From positions 62,001 to 126,000 of the forward strand of contig NZ_CP139976.1 of the NCBI RefSeq assembly GCF_034424625.1: a stretch of DNA of 64,000 bases, read 5' to 3'. The notes under the pieces were generated by a model. The model did not search any database, was not told the DNA's origin, and was given only the letters and a program-made list of their open reading frames with translations. Within the stretch, counting starts at the first letter, position 1. The number at the start of each line of letters is the position of its first letter. Positions 19,809-28,875 of the stretch are shown one piece after another. Origin of the DNA: Janthinobacterium lividum (GTDB lineage: Bacteria > Pseudomonadota > Gammaproteobacteria > Burkholderiales > Burkholderiaceae_D). Made by a program: the position numbers and the translations under genes.

Positions 19809-20990
19809 CTACAGGGCGGGAAACAGCTCCGCCTGGGCGGGCGCCTGCCGCGTCACGATGGCCGGATCGGACAAGGTCGAGATACGCACGCCCAGCAGGC
19901 GGATTTTCTTTTCAAATGGCACGCGCCGCAAGCAATCGCGGCTGGCGCGCAGGATGGCGGCCGCGTCCGCCGTGGCGCTGGGCAAGGTGATGTCGCGCGT
20001 GACGGTGCTGAAATCCTCGAAGCGCAGCTTGATGCCCACCGTGCGCCCGGCCAGCGATTGCTTGTCGAGGTCGCCGGCCACGCGCGTGCACAGGCTTTCC
20101 AGCTTTTCCGACAGGGTGGCGCGGTCGCGCACCACCTGCAAGTCGCGCTCGAACGTCGTTTCGCGGCTGACGGACTTGGTTTCCCGGCTCGTCTGCACAG
20201 GCCGGTCATCGATGCCCAGCGCCGCCTGGCGCAGCCAGCCCGTGTACAAGTCGCCAAACTGCGTGCGTAGCATGGCCATGTCGGCCCGTGCCAGCTCGCC
20301 GATGGTGACGATGCCCAGGGCCTCCAGCTTGGCCGTCGCCTTCGGGCCGATGCCATTGATCTTTTTCGCCGGCAAGGGCCACACGCGCGCTTCGATATCC
20401 TCGGGCTGCAAAATGGTGAGACCGTCCGGTTTTTCCAGGTCGGAACAGATTTTTGCCAGCAATTTGTTGGGCGCCAGGCCAATCGAGCACGACAGGCCCG
20501 TCGCCTCGGACACGGCCGCCTTCAGGCGCGCCGCCATGGCCGGCGCCTGCTCGCCATACTCCGTCAGGTCGACATAGATTTCATCGATGCCCACGTTCTG
20601 GATGATGGGGCACAACTGGGCCACGGCCTGCTTGAAGCGCGCCGAATACTCGCGGTAAGCCTCGAAGTCGGCCGGCAACAGGATGCTGTCGGGCGCCAGC
20701 TTGGCCGCCTTCATGATGCCCATGGCGGAAAACACGCCAAACGCGCGCGCCGCATAGGTCGACGTGGTGACGACGCCGCGCCCCACATAATCGCGCATGC
20801 GCGCAAACTGCCGCGTGCCGTCTTCCTGCAGCACGGGCTGCTGCAAGCGCCCGCCGCCGATGACGACGGCTTCGCCGCGCAGTTCCGGATATTTTAATAG
20901 TTCCACTGAGGCAAAGAAGGCATCCATGTCCAGGTGGGCAATCCAGCGGCGGGTTTCAGGCAATGTAAGGGCAGATGTGGTCAAGGGCAC
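19809..20990 (-). CDS. dinB: DNA polymerase IV (Y-family translesion polymerase)
   Basis: This 393-residue protein has the Y-family catalytic motifs: DMDAFFASVE at residues 21-30 with metal ligand D, and later SIDEIY-type VGIDEIYVDLTEYGE. It also has the helix-hairpin-helix segment KINGIGPKATAKLEALGI and the little-finger domain. The C-terminal QAELFPAL fits the beta-clamp-binding motif. It performs error-prone bypass synthesis at stalled forks. A perfect LexA box lies 22 bp upstream of the start, so induction by DNA damage is expected. Confidence 0.97.
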   Translation of the reverse strand: MPLTTSALTLPETRRWIAHLDMDAFFASVELLKYPELRGEAVVIGGGRLQQPVLQEDGTRQFARMRDYVGRGVVTTSTYAARAFGVFSAMGIMKAAKLAPDSILLPADFEAYREYSARFKQAVAQLCPIIQNVGIDEIYVDLTEYGEQAPAMAARLKAAVSEATGLSCSIGLAPNKLLAKICSDLEKPDGLTILQPEDIEARVWPLPAKKINGIGPKATAKLEALGIVTIGELARADMAMLRTQFGDLYTGWLRQAALGIDDRPVQTSRETKSVSRETTFERDLQVVRDRATLSEKLESLCTRVAGDLDKQSLAGRTVGIKLRFEDFSTVTRDITLPSATADAAAILRASRDCLRRVPFEKKIRLLGVRISTLSDPAIVTRQAPAQAELFPAL

Positions 20991-21012
20991 CTCGCGGCGG
21001 GATGCTGTCGGA

Positions 21013-21032
21013 TACTGTAATTATATACAGTA
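21013..21032 (-). promoter_or_regulatory. LexA (SOS) box of dinB
   Basis: TACTGTAATTATATACAGTA is a near-perfect LexA operator (CTGT-N8-ACAG with flanking TA), centred about 32 bp upstream of the dinB ATG. Confidence 0.95.
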
Positions 21033-21148
21033 TCACTGCAAATGTCCGTGGATGCAAGCGCCGGAACGGTATTGACTGAAATCATGATTGGCTTTTCTAT
21101 TTAGCAAGAATAGAATCGCTGCACAACAACGAAACCTAGGGAGTTGCC

Positions 21149-23323
21149 TTGTCCACAGCACATCACGCTTCGCGCCGCCGGTCCGCCTGGTTATCCATCC
21201 TGCCGGCCCTGCTTCTGTCCACGCTGGCGCCATCCGCGCTGGCCGACGCCACCAACACCGTTGCCGCCACCTTCGCCACCGCGCCTGTCGCCGCCAAGAC
21301 GGCGTGGCAGGAAACGCGCCACGGCACGCTCGTCACGGACGACTACCGCTGGCTGCAAAAGAAAACCGATCCTGCCGTGATCGATTACCTGAATGCGGAA
21401 AACGCCTACACGGCCGCCGTCACGGCGCCGATCCAGCCGCTGGCCGACAAGGTGACTGCGGAGGTCAAGGGCCGCATGCAGGAAGTGGACCTGTCCGTGC
21501 CTGCGCGCCAGGGCAATTTCTACTATTACACGCGCACGGAAGCGGGCAAGCAATACCCGATTCACTGCCGCCGCCCCGTCGGCGCTGGTGGCGCCTACGA
21601 TGCGCAGGCGGCTGAGGAAATCTTGCTGGACCAGAATCAATTGGCCGAAGGCCACAAATTCTTTGCCGTGCGCGCATTCAGCATCAGCCCGAATGAACAA
21701 TTGCTGGCCTACACCACCGACACGACGGGTTTCCGCCAGTACGAGCTGCATGTCAAGGATTTGAAGACGGGCAAGTTGCTGGGCGACAGCATGCCGCGCG
21801 TGACATCGCTGGCCTGGGCGGCGGATAACGCCACCCTGATGCTTACGCAGGAAGACGCCACGACCAAGCGCGCGGACCGATTGTTCCGCCTGCCGCTGGG
21901 CGGCACCTTGCAGCAGGTCTACCACGAGCCTGTGGAACAGTTCGCCATCGGCGTGAGCCGCACGCGCGACCATCGCTACTTTGTGCTCACCGCGCGCAGC
22001 ACGGATACGAGCGAAGTGCTGCTGCTGCCAACGAGCACGCCGCAAGGCAGTTTCCAGAGCGTGCTGCCGCGTGAAAAAGGCCACCGCTACGGCATTGAGC
22101 ACCGCGACGGCCAGCTGTATATTCTGACCAACAAGGAGGCGAAGAATTTCCGTATCGTCAGCGCGCCGCTGTCCGCGCCGCAGCCGAAGAACTGGAAGAC
22201 CGTCGTACCGCACAACAAGGATGCCGTGATCCAGTCCATCGACGTCTTCCAGGGCTACCTGGTGGTGATGGAAAAGGCCCGTGCCCTGAACCGCGCGCGC
22301 ATCCTTGATTTCGCGCATAAAAACTGGAAAACGGTGCAGTTCGACGACCCCGTCTACCTGGCGACATCCGTCGGAACACCGGAATTTTCCTCCACGCAAT
22401 TTCGCATGTCCTACCAGTCGCCCGTCACGCCGCCCACCATCATCGACGTCAGCATGCAAGACGGCAAGCGCACGGTGCTGAAGCAGCAGGAAATCGTCGG
22501 CGGCTTTGACGGCAGCCGGTACACCACGCAGCGCCTGTGGGTGAAGGCGCGCGATGGCGTGCAAGTACCGCTGTGGATCGTCTACAAGAAAGGCGTCAAG
22601 CTCGACGGTTCCGCGCCGCTGCTGCTGTACTCGTATGGTTCGTATGGCATTTCCACGGAAGCCAGTTTTGCCATCAGCCGCATCAGCCTGCTGGACCGTG
22701 GCGTCATCTATGCGCAGGCCCATATCCGCGGCGGCACCGACATGGGCGAAGCCTGGCATGAGGACGGCATGCTGATGAAGAAGAAAAACACCTTCAATGA
22801 CTTCATCGACAGCGCCGACTACCTGGTGCGCGAAAAATGGACCAGCCCGAACCGCCTGATCATCCAGGGCGGCAGCGCGGGCGGCTTGCTGATGGGCGCC
22901 GTCGTCAACATGCGCCCGGACCTGTTCCACGCAGTGCATGCGGCCGTGCCGTTTGTCGACGTGATGAACACCATGATGGACGCCAGCCTGCCGCTGACGA
23001 CGGGCGAGTACCTGGAATGGGGCGACCCGAACCAGAAGGCGGCCTACGACTACATGCTCAGCTACTCGCCGTACGACAACATTGCGCGCAAAAATTACCC
23101 AGCCATGCTGGTGACGACGGGCCTCAACGACAGCCAGGTCATGTACTGGGAACCGGCCAAGTATGTAGCCAAGCTGCGCGCGTACAAAACGGATGGCAAT
23201 CCCCTGCTGCTGAAAACGAATATGGGCGCCGGCCACGGCGGCGCCTCGGGCCGCTATAACGCCATCGCCGAGAATGCGTTCAATATGGCGTGGATGCTAT
23301 CGCAATGGGGTATTACAGAGTAA
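21149..23323 (+). CDS. S9A prolyl oligopeptidase / oligopeptidase B-like, exported
   Basis: This 724-residue protein has an N-terminal signal peptide (hydrophobic LSILPALLLSTLAPSALA), a seven-bladed propeller region (about 80-430) and a C-terminal alpha/beta hydrolase domain. Catalytic residues are visible: S576 in GGSAGGLLMG, an aspartate in the GLNDSQVMYW segment and a histidine in GAGHGG. The segment REKWTSPNRLIIQG and the IRGGTDMG loop are typical of oligopeptidase B. It cleaves short peptides after basic or prolyl residues, probably in the periplasm. The start codon is TTG, supported by AGGGAG 7 bases upstream and by the signal peptide. Confidence 0.93.
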   Translation: MSTAHHASRRRSAWLSILPALLLSTLAPSALADATNTVAATFATAPVAAKTAWQETRHGTLVTDDYRWLQKKTDPAVIDYLNAENAYTAAVTAPIQPLADKVTAEVKGRMQEVDLSVPARQGNFYYYTRTEAGKQYPIHCRRPVGAGGAYDAQAAEEILLDQNQLAEGHKFFAVRAFSISPNEQLLAYTTDTTGFRQYELHVKDLKTGKLLGDSMPRVTSLAWAADNATLMLTQEDATTKRADRLFRLPLGGTLQQVYHEPVEQFAIGVSRTRDHRYFVLTARSTDTSEVLLLPTSTPQGSFQSVLPREKGHRYGIEHRDGQLYILTNKEAKNFRIVSAPLSAPQPKNWKTVVPHNKDAVIQSIDVFQGYLVVMEKARALNRARILDFAHKNWKTVQFDDPVYLATSVGTPEFSSTQFRMSYQSPVTPPTIIDVSMQDGKRTVLKQQEIVGGFDGSRYTTQRLWVKARDGVQVPLWIVYKKGVKLDGSAPLLLYSYGSYGISTEASFAISRISLLDRGVIYAQAHIRGGTDMGEAWHEDGMLMKKKNTFNDFIDSADYLVREKWTSPNRLIIQGGSAGGLLMGAVVNMRPDLFHAVHAAVPFVDVMNTMMDASLPLTTGEYLEWGDPNQKAAYDYMLSYSPYDNIARKNYPAMLVTTGLNDSQVMYWEPAKYVAKLRAYKTDGNPLLLKTNMGAGHGGASGRYNAIAENAFNMAWMLSQWGITE

Positions 23324-23338
23324 AGTGAAAAAAAGCGC

Positions 23339-23367
23339 TTGCAGAAGGATTTCGCCCGTCCTATAAT
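23339..23367 (+). promoter_or_regulatory. Promoter of the first tRNA-Val/tRNA-Asp unit
   Basis: -35 TTGCAG (23339-23344) and -10 TATAAT (23362-23367) are separated by 17 bp, about 55 bp upstream of tRNA-Val. The -10 flank is repeated upstream of the second unit. Confidence 0.85.
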
Positions 23368-23423
23368 AGCGCCTCTTCCAGACGTGGTGACAAACGTCGG
23401 GATGGTTTTCTGAGACAAGCAAC

Positions 23424-23499
23424 GGGTGCTTAGCTCAGTTGGTAGAGCGGCGCCCTTACAAGGCGTAGGTCGGGAGTTCGAGCCTCTCAGCACCCACCA
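23424..23499 (+). tRNA. tRNA-Val (anticodon TAC), copy 1
   Basis: A 76-nt cloverleaf with encoded CCA: acceptor GGGTGCT with AGCACCC, D-arm AGCTCAGTTGGTAGAGC, anticodon loop CTTACAA giving TAC, and T-loop GTTCGAG. It is co-transcribed with the following tRNA-Asp. Confidence 0.98.
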
Positions 23500-23553
23500 A
23501 ATCAGAAAACTGTCCAGTGCTTCATGGATCAGCAATACAGATCATACGAGCTT

Positions 23554-23630
23554 GGAGTGGTAGTTCAGTTGGTTAGAATACCGGCCTGTCACGTCGGGGG
23601 TCGCGGGTTCGAGTCCCGTCCGCTCCGCCA
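23554..23630 (+). tRNA. tRNA-Asp (anticodon GTC), copy 1
   Basis: A 77-nt cloverleaf with encoded CCA: acceptor GGAGTGG (one pair off-canonical with CCGCTCC), anticodon loop CTGTCAC giving GTC, and T-arm CGGGTTCGAGTCCCG. It lies 54 bp after tRNA-Val. Confidence 0.98.
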
Positions 23631-23640
23631 ATAAAAGAAA

Positions 23641-23672
23641 AGCCCTTTGGTTCTCTGAACCGAAGGGCTTTT
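23641..23672 (+). terminator. Terminator of the first tRNA unit
   Basis: AGCCCTTTGGTTC pairs with GAACCGAAGGGCT around TCT, followed by TTTT. Confidence 0.85.
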
Positions 23673-23765
23673 CCCATTTCAGAAGCAGAAAAAGCGTCAA
23701 CCCTCCCTCGCCCCGAATATTTTTGCGTTTTTCAGCAAAAAAAAGCTTTTATCCCATAAGAATAG

Positions 23766-23795
23766 TTGCACAAGGGGGAAAGCGCCCCCTATAAT
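23766..23795 (+). promoter_or_regulatory. Promoter of the second tRNA-Val/tRNA-Asp unit
   Basis: -35 TTGCAC (23766-23771) and -10 TATAAT (23790-23795) with an 18-bp spacer. The downstream 50 bp are almost identical to copy 1 while the -35 flank differs. Confidence 0.85.
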
Positions 23796-23847
23796 AGTGC
23801 CTCTTCCAGACGTGGTGACAAACGTCGGGATAGTTTTCTGGGTATGC

Positions 23848-23923
23848 GGGTGCTTAGCTCAGTTGGTAGAGCGGCGCCCTTACAAGGCGTAGGTCGGGAG
23901 TTCGAGCCTCTCAGCACCCACCA
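23848..23923 (+). tRNA. tRNA-Val (anticodon TAC), copy 2
   Basis: The 76-nt sequence is identical to copy 1, 424 bp downstream of it. Confidence 0.98.
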
Positions 23924-23980
23924 CCAATACAGAAAATTATCCAGTGCTTCATGGATCAGCAACACAGATCATACGAGCTT

Positions 23981-24057
23981 GGAGTGGTAGTTCAGTTGGT
24001 TAGAATACCGGCCTGTCACGTCGGGGGTCGCGGGTTCGAGTCCCGTCCGCTCCGCCA
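23981..24057 (+). tRNA. tRNA-Asp (anticodon GTC), copy 2
   Basis: The 77-nt sequence is identical to copy 1, 427 bp downstream of it. Confidence 0.98.
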
Positions 24058-24067
24058 ATAAAAGAAA

Positions 24068-24099
24068 AGCCCTTTGGTTCCCAGAACCGAAGGGCTTTT
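24068..24099 (+). terminator. Terminator of the second tRNA unit
   Basis: AGCCCTTTGGTTC pairs with GAACCGAAGGGCT around CCA, followed by TTTT. It differs from copy 1 only in the loop. Confidence 0.85.
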
Positions 24100-24163
24100 C
24101 CCATTTCGGGACCACAAATGCTCTAGAATCAGCGCTCCTGCTGACTCTGCCGCTCCTGCCTCG

Positions 24164-25267
24164 ATGCGCTTGCCCCGTAGTACTCATCCCTATATCGCTC
24201 TGCGGCTGCGCCTGGCCCATCATGCTTTGCTGCAATTTGCCGCCAGCCTGACCAGTTCCATGGAAATCTTCTTTTTCCTGGCCGGCCCCGTCTTGCTGGG
24301 CTTACTCAGCGTCATCGCCTTGCCCGGCTTTCTCGCCGTGGGCCTGCCCTGGCCCGCCGCCCTGGGCCTGCTGGGCGCGCAAGCGTTGTTCACATGCCTG
24401 CCCGCCTGGCTGCTGCGCAAGCGATTATTGCCGGCCCCCCTCGCCGCCTGGCTGCGCCAGCTGCCCTTGCCGCCGCGCCTGCGCTGGCAAGCGGATGTCG
24501 CCGTGGCCGGCCTGCTGATGCTGCCGCTGGGCCTCGCCTATGCCGTCTCGGCCAGCATCTGGCTGGCGCAATCGCCTCCCTGGCTGCGCCCGATTGCCGC
24601 GCCCGGCATCGCTGCCACCATCGCCGTCTGGCTGCTGGCCTGGCTGTTGACAACGCTCATCGTGGCGCAGCGGCTGCGCGCGCCGCGGCCCGCAGCAAGG
24701 GCGCGCCCGCCAACGATGACGACGTACGTGCCGCAACGGCCCCGCTGGCGCACCGCGTACCTGTGGCGCCAGCTGTTCTGGCTGCCGTTCTGGCGCAATG
24801 ACAATGTGATCGGCCTGCAGCAAAGCGTGCTGCTGGCCACGGCTGGCGCCAGCATGCTGGCCTGGCTGCTGCGCGCACCGCTCGTGCCGGCGCCACTGCT
24901 GGGTTTGCTGGCCAGCGCCAGCCTGGTCATTCTGACGGACCGGGGCGACAAGGCCGTGCGCGAGCAGATCGCCGTGCTGCGCCCCACGCTGAACGCCTGG
25001 CCCATGGCCAGCACGGCCTTGACGCGCCTGGCCTGCACGGCCAGCCTGCTGCCGCCGTTTGCCGTGCTACTGGCAGGCGCCGTCTTGCTGTACGCCACCG
25101 ATCCCGCCGCCTTGCGGCAGCGCGTCACCAGCGTGTACGCCATCACCGCCAGCCTGGCCCTGCTGGCCATCGTCGGCCTGCCCCGCCTCACGGCGCGTGG
25201 CCGAGTCGCCCTCATCGTCCTGTCCATCCTTGCCTTGAGCGCCATCGGAAGCGAATTATGGAATTGA
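24164..25267 (+). CDS. Membrane protein, probable ABC transporter permease
   Basis: This 367-residue, very Leu/Ala-rich protein has about eight to nine hydrophobic helices and a basic cytoplasmic loop near residues 190-225 (RLRAPRPAARARPP). No family motif is certain. Its 3' end overlaps the start of an ABC ATPase gene by 10 bp, so it is most likely the membrane partner of that ATPase. The frame is open from 24074, but that part overlaps the tRNA terminator, so I prefer ATG 24164; its ribosome-binding site is weak. Confidence 0.75.
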   Translation: MRLPRSTHPYIALRLRLAHHALLQFAASLTSSMEIFFFLAGPVLLGLLSVIALPGFLAVGLPWPAALGLLGAQALFTCLPAWLLRKRLLPAPLAAWLRQLPLPPRLRWQADVAVAGLLMLPLGLAYAVSASIWLAQSPPWLRPIAAPGIAATIAVWLLAWLLTTLIVAQRLRAPRPAARARPPTMTTYVPQRPRWRTAYLWRQLFWLPFWRNDNVIGLQQSVLLATAGASMLAWLLRAPLVPAPLLGLLASASLVILTDRGDKAVREQIAVLRPTLNAWPMASTALTRLACTASLLPPFAVLLAGAVLLYATDPAALRQRVTSVYAITASLALLAIVGLPRLTARGRVALIVLSILALSAIGSELWN

Positions 25268-25884
25268 ACCTGTCGTCCCCCACCCTGCAGATCGAACACC
25301 TCGATTTCCACTTCCCCACGCACAGCGTCTTCCAGGGCTGCAATCTGCAATTCGGCCCCGGCATCAACTGGCTGCGCGGCGCGAACGGGGCCGGCAAGAC
25401 GACCTTGCTGAAGCTGGCAGGCGGCGCCCTGCTGCCCGCGCGCGGCGCCATCCGCCTGAATGACGTCGACAGCGTCGCCATGCCGCTGGCCTACCGCGCC
25501 CTGGCCTTCTATTGCGGCGGCGACCTACCCGCCCTGCCCTGGCTGCAAGTGCACGAATTTCTCGACCTGCACCTGGCCCTGTATCCGGGCAGCGACCAGT
25601 CCCTGCTGAACGACGAGCTGAGCGCGTTTGCCATGACGTCGACCTTGCAGCAAAGCATCAACGCCCTGTCCCTGGGCCAGCATAAAAAACTGCAACTGGC
25701 GCTGGCCCTGGCCTTGCCCGTGCGCCTGCTGCTGATCGATGAACCGTTCAACGGCCTCGATGCGGCGGCCATGCTGTACCTGCGCGCTCGCCTGGCCGAT
25801 CCCGCCCGCCTGGCGCGCCAGTGCATCGTGCTGACCAGCCACCTGGCGCCGGATGTGCCGCTGGCGGCCACGGTGGAAATATAG
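25258..25884 (+). CDS. ABC transporter ATP-binding protein
   Basis: This 208-residue ATPase domain has Walker A GANGAGKTT (about residues 41-49), a signature LSLGQHKKL (about 137-145) and Walker B LLLIDEPFNGLD. It resembles CcmA-like small exporter ATPases. The first codons overlap the permease gene by 10 bp, showing translational coupling. The Q-loop region (YCGGDLPALPWLQVHEFL) is slightly unusual. Substrate unknown. Confidence 0.88.
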   Translation: MELNLSSPTLQIEHLDFHFPTHSVFQGCNLQFGPGINWLRGANGAGKTTLLKLAGGALLPARGAIRLNDVDSVAMPLAYRALAFYCGGDLPALPWLQVHEFLDLHLALYPGSDQSLLNDELSAFAMTSTLQQSINALSLGQHKKLQLALALALPVRLLLIDEPFNGLDAAAMLYLRARLADPARLARQCIVLTSHLAPDVPLAATVEI

Positions 25885-26020
25885 ACAGGAAATACAGCTT
25901 TGCAGATCGACCAAGGACAGCTTACGATGCCGTGTTGCAAAATCCGGCGATCCCGGTGCAGCCATTACCCATAACACGGCGCGCTTATTCACCGCGCCAG
26001 GCTTATTCTTGGAGATTACT

Positions 26021-26359
26021 ATGTTGAACACCCACCGCAGCGCCCTGGCGATTTTGTGCGCCGCCTTCGCCGCCTCGGCCATCGCGGCCGGTCCGACAGG
26101 CACGGCCGCCGACTATGGCAGCAGCGCCCCGCACGCCGCCGCCCAACGCAGCATCGACCTGCAGCCCGACACGCGCCACATCAATGTCACGCACGGCGAA
26201 ACCGTCACCATCGCGCGCGCCGGCCAGCGTTTTACGTGGCACGTGCAAACCTTCAGCAACAAGACCGTCTTCGCCCTGGCCGAGATCGCGCCGAAGGACA
26301 TGCCCGTCGATGGGATTCAAGTGTATGTGGCCGGCAACCCGCTGTACGCGGGCAGCTAA
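26021..26359 (+). CDS. CzcE-like periplasmic protein
   Basis: This 112-residue protein has a signal peptide ending at AIAA. The mature part contains ADYGSSAPHAAAQRSIDLQPDTRHINV, GETVTI and FTWHVQTFSNKTVF followed by VYVAGNPLY, the pattern of CzcE-family small copper/heavy-metal-binding proteins. No czc efflux genes are nearby, so the metal role is not established. TTGGAG lies about 7 bases before the chosen ATG. A bidirectional terminator follows. Confidence 0.8.
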   Translation: MLNTHRSALAILCAAFAASAIAAGPTGTAADYGSSAPHAAAQRSIDLQPDTRHINVTHGETVTIARAGQRFTWHVQTFSNKTVFALAEIAPKDMPVDGIQVYVAGNPLYAGS

Positions 26360-26374
26360 GTTTCTTCTATGCAT

Positions 26375-26412
26375 AAAAAAACCGGAACCACCTTGCGGCA
26401 GTTCCGGTTTTT
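26375..26412. terminator. Bidirectional terminator between the czcE-like gene and ahpF
   Basis: AACCGGAAC (26380-26388) pairs with GTTCCGGTT (26401-26409), with an A-run before and a T-run after, serving both convergent genes. Confidence 0.85.
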
Positions 26413-26429
26413 CTTGATACGGCTAATAG

Positions 26430-28025
26430 TTACGCCGTCAGTGCTTCCTTGGCTGCGGACTCTTCGACCACTTCCTCGTCATCCGAGCGGATCAGGTGGT
26501 CAAAGGCGGACAAAGCTGCCTTGGCGCCTTCGCCGGTGGCGATGATGATCTGCTTGTACGGCACCGTGGTGACGTCGCCGGCCGCAAACACGCCGGGGAT
26601 CGAAGTCTGGCCGCGTGCATCGACTTCGATTTCGCCGTGGCGCGATAACGCTACCGTGCCCTTCAGCCATTCCGTGTTCGGCACCAGGCCGATTTGCACG
26701 AAGACGCCTTCCAGTTCGACCTTTTTCGACTCGCCGCTGACCCGGTCCGTGTAGCTCAGGCCATTGACGATCTTGCCGTCGCCGTGGATTTCGGTCGTTT
26801 GCGCCGACGTGATCACGGTCACGTTAGGCAAGCTGTGCAGCTTGCGTTGCAGCACCGCATCGGCGCGCAGTTCCGCGCCGAATTCGATCAGGGTCACGTG
26901 CTTCACCAGGCCGGCCAGGTCGATCGCCGCTTCCACGCCCGAGTTGCCGCCGCCGATCACGGCCACGCGCTTGCCCTTGAACAGCGGACCATCGCAGTGC
27001 GGGCAGTAGGCGACACCGTGGTTGCGGTATTCCTTCTCGCCCGGCACGTTGATTTCGCGCCAGCGGGCACCGGTGGCGAGGATGACGGTCTTGGCTTTCA
27101 AGATGGCGCCATTGGCCGTTTCAATCTGCACCAACTTGCCTGGCGTCAATTTCGCGGCGCGCTGGGTATTCATGATGTCGACTTCGTATTCCTTGACGTG
27201 CTGTTCCAGCGCCATGGCGAACTTCGGACCATCCGTTTCCTTGACCGAAATAAAATTCTCGATGGCAAGGGTGTCGAGCACCTGGCCGCCGAAACGCTCG
27301 GCCAGCACGCCCGTCTTGATGCCTTTGCGGGCCGCGTAGATGGCCGCTGCCGCGCCGGCAGGGCCGCCGCCGACGATCAGTACATCAAAGACGTCTTTCT
27401 TGTTCAACGCTTCCGCCTGGCGTGCACCGGCGTTGGTGTCGAGCTTGGCGAGGATTTCCTCGACATTCGTGCGTCCCTGGCCAAAGTGCTCGCCATTCAG
27501 GAACATCATCGGCACGGCCATGATCTGGCGCGCTTCCACTTCTTTCGGGAACACGCCGCCATCGATGGTGGTGACCTTGATGCGCGGGTTGATCACGGCC
27601 ATGGCATTCAATGCCTGCACCACTTCCGGGCAGTTATGGCAGGAGAGCGAAATAAATGTTTCAAACTCGTAATCGCCGTCGAGGTTGCGGATCTGCTCGA
27701 TCACGGCGTCGTCGAACTTGATGGTGTGGCCGCCCACTTGCAGCAGCGCCAGCACCAGCGAGGTAAATTCGTGGCCCAGCGGCACACCGGCGAAACGCAC
27801 GCCGATGTCGGAGCCGGTACGGTTGATGCTGAACGACGGGGCCCGTACGCCAGCGTCAAGGCGCTCGACCAGCGTGATCTTGTCGCTCAACAGGACTATT
27901 TCCTGGAGCAATTCCTTCATCTCGCGGGCTTTTGCGCTGTCATCGAGAGAGGCGACCAGCTCAAGCGGATACACCACTTTTTCCAGGTAGGATTTCAGTT
28001 GGGTTTTGAGGGTTGCATCTAACAT
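26430..28025 (-). CDS. ahpF: Alkyl hydroperoxide reductase subunit F
   Basis: This 531-residue flavoprotein has the AhpF layout. An N-terminal double thioredoxin-like domain carries the redox pair in SCHNCPEV. It is followed by a thioredoxin-reductase-like part with FAD motif [20 protein letters not shown] motif [15 protein letters not shown] and active-site CPHC (AYCPHCDGP). AhpF passes electrons from NAD(P)H to AhpC, which reduces H2O2 and organic peroxides. It lies downstream of ahpC on the same strand; the 98-bp gap contains a strong hairpin that probably lowers ahpF expression relative to ahpC. Confidence 0.97.
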   Translation of the reverse strand: MLDATLKTQLKSYLEKVVYPLELVASLDDSAKAREMKELLQEIVLLSDKITLVERLDAGVRAPSFSINRTGSDIGVRFAGVPLGHEFTSLVLALLQVGGHTIKFDDAVIEQIRNLDGDYEFETFISLSCHNCPEVVQALNAMAVINPRIKVTTIDGGVFPKEVEARQIMAVPMMFLNGEHFGQGRTNVEEILAKLDTNAGARQAEALNKKDVFDVLIVGGGPAGAAAAIYAARKGIKTGVLAERFGGQVLDTLAIENFISVKETDGPKFAMALEQHVKEYEVDIMNTQRAAKLTPGKLVQIETANGAILKAKTVILATGARWREINVPGEKEYRNHGVAYCPHCDGPLFKGKRVAVIGGGNSGVEAAIDLAGLVKHVTLIEFGAELRADAVLQRKLHSLPNVTVITSAQTTEIHGDGKIVNGLSYTDRVSGESKKVELEGVFVQIGLVPNTEWLKGTVALSRHGEIEVDARGQTSIPGVFAAGDVTTVPYKQIIIATGEGAKAALSAFDHLIRSDDEEVVEESAAKEALTA

Positions 28026-28057
28026 GATTTTTTCTTCCTTTACAAATATTTAGGCGA

Positions 28058-28085
28058 ATGCCGGGCCGGACGCCCGGTCCGGCAT
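28058..28085 (-). promoter_or_regulatory. Hairpin between ahpC and ahpF
   Basis: ATGCCGGGCCGG (28058-28069) pairs with CCGGTCCGGCAT (28074-28085) with one wobble. On the minus strand there is no long T-run, so it acts as an attenuator or mRNA-stabilising stem between the two genes. Confidence 0.7.
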
Positions 28086-28123
28086 CGCGGTAACTACTTG
28101 TTTGCTACGTGCTGCATCGAGAC

Positions 28124-28687
28124 TTAGATCTTGCCAACCAGGTCCAGCGATGGGGTCAGGGTTGCTGCGCCTTCCGTCCATTTGGCTGGGCAAACTTCGC
28201 CTGGGTGAGCGGCAACGTATTGAGCTGCCTTAACTTTGCGCAACAGTTCCGATGCGTCACGGCCGATGCCGTTGTCATGCACTTCCAGTACTTTGATGAA
28301 ACCGTCCGGGTTGATGACGAAGGTACCGCGCAGTGCCATGCCTTCTTCTTCGATCATGACTTCGAAGTTGCGCGACAGGGTACCCGTTGGGTCGCCGATC
28401 AGTGCGTATTGCACTTTCTTGATCGCGTCCGAGGTGTCGTGCCATGCTTTGTGCGCGAAATGCGAATCGGTCGAGATGCCGTAGACATCGACGCCCAGCT
28501 TCTGGAATTCAGCGTGGTGATCGGCCAGATCTTCCAGTTCGGTTGGGCAAACGAAGGTGAAGTCGGCTGGGTAGAACACGAATACCGACCACTTGCCTTT
28601 CAGCGACGCTTCCGTCAGGTCGACGAATTTGCCATTGTGGAATGCGGTTGCCTTGAATGGTTTAACTTGGGTATTGATGAGCGACAT
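28124..28687 (-). CDS. ahpC: Alkyl hydroperoxide reductase subunit C (peroxiredoxin)
   Basis: The 187-residue length is identical to E. coli AhpC. The peroxidatic cysteine is C47 in FTFVCPTE and the resolving cysteine is C166 in GEVCPAKW. This typical 2-Cys peroxiredoxin reduces H2O2, organic peroxides and peroxynitrite, and is recycled by AhpF. The start at 28687 is preferred over an ATG two codons upstream because GAGG lies 8 bases before it. Confidence 0.98.
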   Translation of the reverse strand: MSLINTQVKPFKATAFHNGKFVDLTEASLKGKWSVFVFYPADFTFVCPTELEDLADHHAEFQKLGVDVYGISTDSHFAHKAWHDTSDAIKKVQYALIGDPTGTLSRNFEVMIEEEGMALRGTFVINPDGFIKVLEVHDNGIGRDASELLRKVKAAQYVAAHPGEVCPAKWTEGAATLTPSLDLVGKI

Positions 28688-28756
28688 AGTCATTTCCTCT
28701 CGTGTGGTGAATCAGTAAGACCCTAGTGTAAGGGGTTTTATTCCATATGCAAAATT

Positions 28757-28791
28757 GATTGTCACAATAGTTTCAATTAGTTTTAGCTATC
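28757..28791 (-). promoter_or_regulatory. Possible OxyR-type site upstream of ahpC
   Basis: The AT-rich segment contains ATAG and CTAT half-sites on one helical face, in the 60-100 bp upstream of ahpC where an OxyR site is expected. The four-block consensus is only partly met. Confidence 0.35.
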
Positions 28792-28875
28792 ACGACGCCA
28801 TGGGAACTCCATGATAGGCAGTTCGCACGGGATTGGATAGCGGTGACAGTGGATACCCCTGCCACCGCCAGGTGT

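Larger units (their letters stand above)
23362..24100 (+). repeat. Tandem duplication of a tRNA-Val/tRNA-Asp transcription unit
   Basis: Two units of about 310 bp (roughly 23362-23680 and 23790-24107) share the -10 box, leader, both tRNAs, spacer and terminator with only scattered differences. About 110 bp of unrelated DNA, including the second -35 box, separates them. Confidence 0.85.

Noticed and set aside
23766..23990. 74-codon ORF running through the second tRNA unit
   Set aside because: It lies over promoter and tRNA-Val sequence and has no RBS; it is an artefact of the tRNA region.
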